From Sporobacter sp963675425 (GTDB taxonomy: Bacteria; Bacillota; Clostridia; Oscillospirales; Oscillospiraceae), in the NCBI GenBank assembly GCA_963675425.1, contig OY776214.1, positions 310,001-374,000 of the forward strand: a stretch of 64,000 nt of DNA, given 5' to 3'. The position numbers were made by a program, and so were the translations under genes. Below are positions 58,491 through 64,000 of the stretch, one piece after another. How positions within the stretch are numbered: the stretch's first letter is position 1; each line of letters opens with the position of its first letter. The notes below the pieces were generated by a model. That model was not told where the DNA came from, searched no databases, and saw only the letters and a program-made list of their open reading frames with translations.

Positions 58491-60002
58491 CTAAATAGCG
58501 TTTTTCATTCCTTCAAACTGCAGCATAATAGCGTCAAAATCATTAATAACGGCTTCGATAAACAGTTCGACAACCGTTTTGTCAAACTGTGTCCCGGCGC
58601 CCCGGATCAGCTGCTCCTTCGCATTTGTAATGTTAAGCTTAGATCGATAATGCCGCGTAGACGTCATGGCGTCAAACGCATCGGCCACCGATAGTATCCT
58701 GCTAAGAAATGGGATCTGTTCACCCTTAAGCCCCAGTGGATAACCGGTGCCGTCATACCATTCATGGTGGCATTGGACGAGCGGCACGGCTTCTTCAAAC
58801 ATAGCCACGGCTGAAAGGATATGCGCGCCTTTTAATGGATGCTGCTTGATGATATCATATTCCTGATTGCTCAGCGGATCAGCCTTTCTTAAAATATCGT
58901 CGGACGTACTGATCTTGCCGATATCATGGAAAATGCCGCCCAGCCGCAGCGTCTCCAGGTCATGATCGCTCAGGCCAAAAGCCTTGCCGACCTGGCAGGC
59001 CAGAAACGCCACGCGGTCTGAATGGCCGCGCGTATATTCATCCTTGGCGTCAACTGTGAGGCGAAGCGCCTCAATTGTGTCTATATAGGTTTTTCGCAGC
59101 TCGTCATAAGTCCGGTTAAGCTCTTCATTTTTAATATTGACCAGGGAATGCAGAAAAGCGTTACTGATAGCCGAGGCCGACTGCGCCGCATAAATCTCCA
59201 GCAGCTTCAGTGCGTCCTCGTACATATTACTTTCGATATAGATCACGCCGGTCGTCTGGCCCAGCTCGTTGATGAGCGGCAAAATAACGCCGCCCTTAAC
59301 TTTTTCAGACTGCCTGATGGTTCGCGAATAGCCAATATGCTCGATAAATTCCGTATCGAGCATCGGCATGAATTCCTCAATAGTCTTGTTATAGCGGCCG
59401 ATGCCTTTAAAGATACTGTTATGCTTACTGGTCACGTCGTCCATCGTATCAACGAGAATAAACGCATTTTTACTGTTGACGAGCGTCATTACTCCGATAA
59501 GGATTCCCTCAAGGATACTGCCGATTGGCTGGAGCTGGTAAATTTTCGGCACGGCCTCAAGTATTTTATTGAGACCGTTCGTATACCGCATAATCGTTTT
59601 CTTCTGGATAATCGACTTGATGGCGGATTCCACAAGCAATATAAGCTGATCAAACTTATCGTTTTTCTCACAATAGCCCTGGATATCGAGCGCCTTGATT
59701 GTTTCCAGCGGCGGCGCCATATCCTTATGGCCGGTGAGCATCAGTATGTACAAGTCATTATTGAATTCCCGTATCTTTTCAACAACCTTGTCCCCGTTGA
59801 TGGGGAACATCATGTAGTCCAGAATGAGCATGTCGTAATGGCCCATCCTAATTAGCTCAATCGCCTTCTCGGGAGACGTCACGCCCTCAAAGCCATATCC
59901 ATTTCTCTTGAGCACAACAGACAGCGAGTCGATGATGCCGATCTCGTCATCGAGCGCAAGAATGTTGAATTCCGGCACATAATCCGTTTTTCTTTTGCGC
60001 AT
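58491..60002 (-). CDS. Response regulator with HD-GYP phosphodiesterase domain
   Basis: 503 residues in three parts. Receiver domain at about 10-130 (A-L-D-D-E-I, phosphoacceptor Asp in L-I-L-D-Y-M-M-F-P, L-T-G-H-K). A GAF-like domain lies at about 150-295. The HD-GYP domain is at about 325-495, with G-I-F-H-D-I-G-K-I, H-H-E-W-Y-D-G-T-G-Y-P and D-A-F-D-A-M-T-S. The last should hydrolyse cyclic di-GMP. It is the partner of the histidine kinase whose gene ends 13 bases upstream. It may balance the diguanylate cyclase at 26737. Confidence 0.92.
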   Translation of the reverse strand: MRKRKTDYVPEFNILALDDEIGIIDSLSVVLKRNGYGFEGVTSPEKAIELIRMGHYDMLILDYMMFPINGDKVVEKIREFNNDLYILMLTGHKDMAPPLETIKALDIQGYCEKNDKFDQLILLVESAIKSIIQKKTIMRYTNGLNKILEAVPKIYQLQPIGSILEGILIGVMTLVNSKNAFILVDTMDDVTSKHNSIFKGIGRYNKTIEEFMPMLDTEFIEHIGYSRTIRQSEKVKGGVILPLINELGQTTGVIYIESNMYEDALKLLEIYAAQSASAISNAFLHSLVNIKNEELNRTYDELRKTYIDTIEALRLTVDAKDEYTRGHSDRVAFLACQVGKAFGLSDHDLETLRLGGIFHDIGKISTSDDILRKADPLSNQEYDIIKQHPLKGAHILSAVAMFEEAVPLVQCHHEWYDGTGYPLGLKGEQIPFLSRILSVADAFDAMTSTRHYRSKLNITNAKEQLIRGAGTQFDKTVVELFIEAVINDFDAIMLQFEGMKNAI

Positions 60003-60015
60003 GATTTCTCCTCCA

Positions 60016-61809
60016 TTACAGAGACGGTACTAAAATATGAAATGTCGTTCCCTTTCCGCGGACCGATTCAAACCACATTTTACCGCCAAAGCGTCCGGTT
60101 ATTGTAGAATACGACATATACAGGCCCAGACCTGTTCCGTTTTTAGCTTTTGTCGTGATCATCTCTTTAAATAATTTATCCTTAACGTCATTCGGCATCC
60201 CGCAGGCGTAATCCCTCACCTCGAACAAGATCATCTGTTCCTGCCTCGAAACGAGAAATTCTATAACGCCCCGCTCACCCTCATAAGCCTCAATGCTGTT
60301 AATAATCAGGTTGTTAATAACCTGTATAAAACTGTTGAGCTCACCTTTGACGATCGTGTTTTTGTCGATTGTACATTTGACATCGAGACGGCAGGAGTAC
60401 CGCTTCAGCTCATGATTCATGAGAATTTCAACGCGCTTGATAAGCTCCTTAACAGCAAAGCTGCCGGTCGTCGTCGAGGTCAGCTGGACGGCTTGTCCTT
60501 TAACCGTCGTGATGATATCCGACATATACGAGGTATATTCTTTCATTTTTCCAATCCAGACGCGCATATCGCCGGCAATCTCATGATGATCCTCAGCCGT
60601 GACCGCGCTGTCTTCCACGGATTCCTCATATTCGTCGATTAGATCGGTCAGACCCTCAAGGCCGCCTGCAACAGACATGATTGGCGTTTTCAGGTTATGC
60701 GCGATACCGCCGACCAGCTGGCCCAGAGAGGCCAGATGCTCGCTTTCAATCAGCATATACTGCGTCTTGGCAATGAGCTCCGCGTCTTTTTTCTGCTCGG
60801 TTATATCCTTGAATAAAATGATGGTGCAAATAATGGCGCCGGCGGTGATAACGGGCGTTATTTCAACGATAAAATACCGGTCAAAGTCTTCTTTTTCAAT
60901 ATGGATTTCAAAATAGAGCGGTTTTTGCTTTTGGGTCGCGTCCTCAAGCTTGTTCATGATAATCCTGGCGTATTCAGTATCACTATCGAGTATTTTATCA
61001 ATTTTTTGTTTTCTTCTAAATTCAAGAACCCCGCCAAAGGTATCCGAAAACGTTTTATTAAAATCCGAGAGCTCCATATGTTCATTTAAAACGAGATAAC
61101 TGTCTGAAATATGATCAACGACCGTCTGCAGCGCGACCGGAACGATGTTGAAAAGCTCAAACCTGAATATGGCAATCAGAAAGCAGATCACCGTTACCGT
61201 AAACGAAATCGCCTCAATATATCTGGGAAATATGTTTCTATTAATAAAATATACTACATCAACTATAACCGGAGCAATAGCGCCTAATATTATCAGTGCG
61301 GATTGCTTTGAAAAAAAACCGGCGTTCTTCACAGTAAAGCGGATTAAGTAGGCCAGGCCAAGCAGAAGAAATACGTAATTAATAAAGGTAGCTGCATAGG
61401 CCAACGGTCCGTATATCGATTCACCTTGCTGCGTATAGGTATAAACGCCTTGATGCAGATCATTCGTCCATAGCAATACAACATTTATTACCGGGATTAA
61501 AAATAGAAGATTCATTTTCTTATTAATCTTGGAACCCGATTTTGCGTAAACATATCCTATAAAAAACAGGAGTATGGATATAAAGTTAAGCAGCGAATTG
61601 ATACAGTTATTAAGCGACAGTGTCGCGTTTAAATTTAATGGCGATATGTATTGCTGAATAAGGAATAATACGGACCAGAGGAATATGGCAAAAAACGCAA
61701 AAAGAAAGTAGAAATGAAGGGCCTTTTTATTCTTAAATCGAACAATAAGAAGGAACAAAACAAAAGTAAGACCTGTTGAAATATGTAACAGTATAAAAGA
61801 AATATCCAT
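60016..61809 (-). CDS. Membrane sensor histidine kinase
   Basis: 597 residues. Seven hydrophobic helices fill about 1-220 (a 7TM sensor of the histidine-kinase N-terminal type). A PAS domain lies at about 228-345. The dimerisation/phosphoacceptor helix has G-G-I-A-H-N-L-K-T-P, and the ATPase domain carries N-N-L-I-I-N-S-I-E-A, D-Y-A-C-G-M-P and G-T-G-L-G-L-Y. All catalytic boxes are intact. Operon with the HD-GYP regulator. The peptide synthetase gene ends only about 35 bases upstream, so read-through from it is possible. Confidence 0.92.
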   Translation of the reverse strand: MDISFILLHISTGLTFVLFLLIVRFKNKKALHFYFLFAFFAIFLWSVLFLIQQYISPLNLNATLSLNNCINSLLNFISILLFFIGYVYAKSGSKINKKMNLLFLIPVINVVLLWTNDLHQGVYTYTQQGESIYGPLAYAATFINYVFLLLGLAYLIRFTVKNAGFFSKQSALIILGAIAPVIVDVVYFINRNIFPRYIEAISFTVTVICFLIAIFRFELFNIVPVALQTVVDHISDSYLVLNEHMELSDFNKTFSDTFGGVLEFRRKQKIDKILDSDTEYARIIMNKLEDATQKQKPLYFEIHIEKEDFDRYFIVEITPVITAGAIICTIILFKDITEQKKDAELIAKTQYMLIESEHLASLGQLVGGIAHNLKTPIMSVAGGLEGLTDLIDEYEESVEDSAVTAEDHHEIAGDMRVWIGKMKEYTSYMSDIITTVKGQAVQLTSTTTGSFAVKELIKRVEILMNHELKRYSCRLDVKCTIDKNTIVKGELNSFIQVINNLIINSIEAYEGERGVIEFLVSRQEQMILFEVRDYACGMPNDVKDKLFKEMITTKAKNGTGLGLYMSYSTITGRFGGKMWFESVRGKGTTFHILVPSL

Positions 61810-61843
61810 GTTTCATTCCCCCATCTTCAGCAGATCAAAGACC

Positions 61844-64000
61844 CTATAAAATACCTGACAGATAGTCGATCAGGATGTCCGAATGGGTATTGATGAAGTA
61901 ATGCTCAGCGTTTTCGAGGACCAGCAGTTTTACGGTACAGAAGTATTTATTCCAATCGGCATATCTCTTTGCATATTGTTTTGTAGCCGGGTCTTTATCC
62001 CCGGCAAGTAAGTACATGGGCGCTTTAACCAATTCAATATTTTCCTTGCTTAGCGCGAAAAAATAGCGGGCGGAACACAGCGCGTCATGCCGATACGCCT
62101 GAATGAAATGCCTCACGTACTCGCTGTCGGCGACTTCAGCCGGCAGACCGATAGACTTTAGCTTTCTTATAATTTGCTTGTCGGAAGAAAAACGCCAGGG
62201 TGTGTAAAACCAGCTGTAGAACCTGGTCAGCCGGGGTGCGAGTTGTCCACCAATAAAGACAGCCTTTATTGTTCTGCCGTCTTTTTCAAGTAATCTGGCT
62301 GTTTCAAGGGTCAGGGTGCTGCCCGCGCTGTGCCCGAAAAGAATAATATCCCCCGGAATCGTTTCATTGATCTCCGAAGCCAGAATAACCGCGAGACTGT
62401 CAATGGATAGCAGCTCATTGAAAGGCCTGAAATCGTGGCCGGGCAAGTTGACGGCATAAATATTCATCCCGGCATTTTTCTGATATTCGGACAGGCTTAA
62501 ATCCTTATAAGCCAGCGCGCTGCCGCCGCCATAGGGAACACATATGACACTGCAGTTTTTCGGATCGTATCTCTTCGACAAATTTACCAGCAGCCCAGGT
62601 TTCTGCTGACCTTGCGATATTTTTTCAGCCAATAGCCGGATCGTTGGGGTCGTATAAAGATCGATGATCCGGAGCGGCTGCTTCATCCTTGAAATCACTT
62701 TGACGGCACTGAGCGAGTCACCCCCGAGCTCAAAGAAATCATCATCGATCCCAACAGCCGGCAGCGCTAAGACATCAGCCCACAAGTCAGCCATTAGCGT
62801 CTCCATGACATTCCTGGGTTTTGTATATTCGGCTCTGGATATCAATCCCTCAGCCGGCGGGGGTAGCTTCGCCTTATCAATCTTGCCGCTCGTGTTGAGC
62901 GGAAACGCCTCCAGCCGGATGAATAATGACGGCACCATATAGTCCGGCAGCCTGCCCGACAAAAAGGACGCCAGCTCCCCCGTTGCCAGTTCGGTCTTAG
63001 ACTTGATGTACGCGCAGAGCTTCTGGCTCCCGCCGTTTGCTTCATAAGAAACGACGATTGCTTCCTCCACCGCTTCATGCTCCAGCAGGACGTTTTCAAT
63101 TTCACCCAGTTCAATCCGGTAGCCTCGGATTTTGACCTGACTGTCCATACGCTCAAGAAACAGCAACTCGCCGTCCGGCGTCCACTTCACGAGGTCGCTG
63201 GTCCTATACAGAGGTCCGTCCGTATCTGAAAACGGATTGTCAATAAAGCGCGCTTCCGTCAGCGCCGGATTGTTGATATACCCGCGGCCGACGCCGTTCC
63301 CGGCAACACACAGCTCACCCGGCACGCCGATCGGGACCAGTTCCAAATGTCGATCCGTCACATACGCCTTTATCATTGGAACAACGGATCCGATGTTGCT
63401 GAAGTGGGTGCTGAAATCAGCCTCACCCAGGCTCTTAAACGTAACAAATATGGTTGTTTCGGTTGGACCATAAAGATTGATAAATTCCGCCTGCGGGTAC
63501 TTATCCCTCAGCGGCTTTAAAAGCGAGGGTTTCAGGGCCTCTCCGCCAAAAAACACATAACGGATATATAACTCATTTTTCACTGACTGCTCGAGATTGA
63601 CTAAATTGTACAGAGACTGCGGTGTTTGAGTGAGGACCGTTACGCGCTCTTTCTTGAGAAGCTCAAGAAAGAGGCCCTGATCTAAAGTGATTTCCCGCTT
63701 TATGATAATAAGCTTTCCGCCGCGCATGAGCGGACCATATATCTCCCAGCCGGTAAAGTCAAAGCAGTACGAATGAAAGAGCGTCCACACATCGTCGGCA
63801 CTGAATTTAAAGCCGAATCGGTCGTTAAACAGCAGCCCCACAATATTGTGGTGTTCAATCATGACGCCTTTCGGCCGGCCTGTCGAGCCGGACGTATAGA
63901 GGATATACGCCAGGTTGGACGGCGTGTTCACCGGCTCCAGATTTGCCGCGTTGCTGTCATACGCCGTCGGGTCGTCAAGGTAGACATTGTTCCCGTCAAA
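61844..64000 (-). CDS. Nonribosomal peptide synthetase, terminal A-PCP-TE module (5' partial)
   Basis: 719 residues in the window; the frame is open through the right edge, and the apparent start at 63931 is an internal GTG. Adenylation cores visible: A3 Y-I-L-Y-T-S-G-S-T-G-R-P-K-G, A4 F-D-F-T-G-W-E, A5 N-L-Y-G-P-T-E-T-T, A7 Y-R-T-S-D-L, A8 G-Y-R-I-E-L-G-E-I-E and A10 N-T-S-G-K-I-D. A carrier domain follows (F-F-E-L-G-G-D-S-L), then a type I thioesterase (G-H-S-A-G-S-T-L). Alignment by eye gives a tentative specificity code D-F-W-T-F-G-L-I-F-K, for which I cannot name a substrate. The thioesterase marks the last module; upstream modules lie beyond the window. Confidence 0.92.
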   Translation of the reverse strand, partial: FDGNNVYLDDPTAYDSNAANLEPVNTPSNLAYILYTSGSTGRPKGVMIEHHNIVGLLFNDRFGFKFSADDVWTLFHSYCFDFTGWEIYGPLMRGGKLIIIKREITLDQGLFLELLKKERVTVLTQTPQSLYNLVNLEQSVKNELYIRYVFFGGEALKPSLLKPLRDKYPQAEFINLYGPTETTIFVTFKSLGEADFSTHFSNIGSVVPMIKAYVTDRHLELVPIGVPGELCVAGNGVGRGYINNPALTEARFIDNPFSDTDGPLYRTSDLVKWTPDGELLFLERMDSQVKIRGYRIELGEIENVLLEHEAVEEAIVVSYEANGGSQKLCAYIKSKTELATGELASFLSGRLPDYMVPSLFIRLEAFPLNTSGKIDKAKLPPPAEGLISRAEYTKPRNVMETLMADLWADVLALPAVGIDDDFFELGGDSLSAVKVISRMKQPLRIIDLYTTPTIRLLAEKISQGQQKPGLLVNLSKRYDPKNCSVICVPYGGGSALAYKDLSLSEYQKNAGMNIYAVNLPGHDFRPFNELLSIDSLAVILASEINETIPGDIILFGHSAGSTLTLETARLLEKDGRTIKAVFIGGQLAPRLTRFYSWFYTPWRFSSDKQIIRKLKSIGLPAEVADSEYVRHFIQAYRHDALCSARYFFALSKENIELVKAPMYLLAGDKDPATKQYAKRYADWNKYFCTVKLLVLENAEHYFINTHSDILIDYLSGIL

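Overview
The window looks like a chromosomal segment of an anaerobic, nitrogen-fixing, S-layer-bearing clostridium (Bacillota, Clostridia). The evidence is a nif cluster laid out as in Clostridium pasteurianum (NifI regulators, NifD of the clostridial type, a NifN-NifB fusion, a homocitrate synthase split into omega and alpha chains), strong AGGAGG ribosome sites, SLH-domain surface proteins, a glycyl radical enzyme with its activase, and [4Fe-4S]-flavin reductases. Placement below class is inference only. No tRNA, rRNA, CRISPR array or replication origin was seen.

Layout. 1-10254 (+): molybdenum nitrogenase genes nifI1 (end only), nifI2, nifD, nifK, nifE, nifN-B, a 2Fe-2S ferredoxin, nifV-omega and nifV-alpha, closed by a strong terminator. 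nifH is not in the window and probably lies just to the left. A 158-bp element with 18-bp inverted repeats sits inside the nif run. 10409-21661: a uroporphyrinogen-decarboxylase-superfamily protein (-) divergent from a long + strand run: sugar-type ABC importer (binding protein, permease, ATPase, permease), an old-yellow-enzyme-type FMN/FAD/4Fe-4S reductase, a LysR regulator, a bicupin and a short-chain dehydrogenase. This reads as uptake and reductive processing of one unidentified small molecule. 21729-29886: a MITE-like repeat, a rhodanese remnant, mutY, a HAD phosphatase, a small zinc-ribbon protein, an IS1182-type insertion sequence, a membrane diguanylate cyclase and a second copy of the reductase.

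30224-37912 is the most striking part. A tyrosine recombinase gene and an outward-facing promoter are enclosed by two 40-bp repeats whose near-palindromic centres are exact reverse complements of each other. The promoter reads into the first of two paralogous SLH surface-protein genes. This has the architecture of a recombinase-driven expression switch for a surface protein. 38336-48839: GNAT, an array of hairpins, cdd-deoC, an unknown membrane protein, an FAD-dependent reductase, a two-gene UDP-sugar module, a repeat-rich lipoprotein and GAPDH. 48860-49131: a second, inverted copy of the MITE-like repeat lodged between two copies of a terminator.

49144-57891: a second metabolic island with two solute-binding lipoproteins that have no permease or ATPase gene nearby, a LysR paralogous to the first, a glycyl radical enzyme with an unusual active-site loop, its radical-SAM activase, and a divergent PucR-type regulator. 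58026-64000 (-): a small coiled-coil protein, an HD-GYP response regulator and a histidine kinase lying directly behind the terminal A-PCP-TE module of a nonribosomal peptide synthetase that runs off the right edge.
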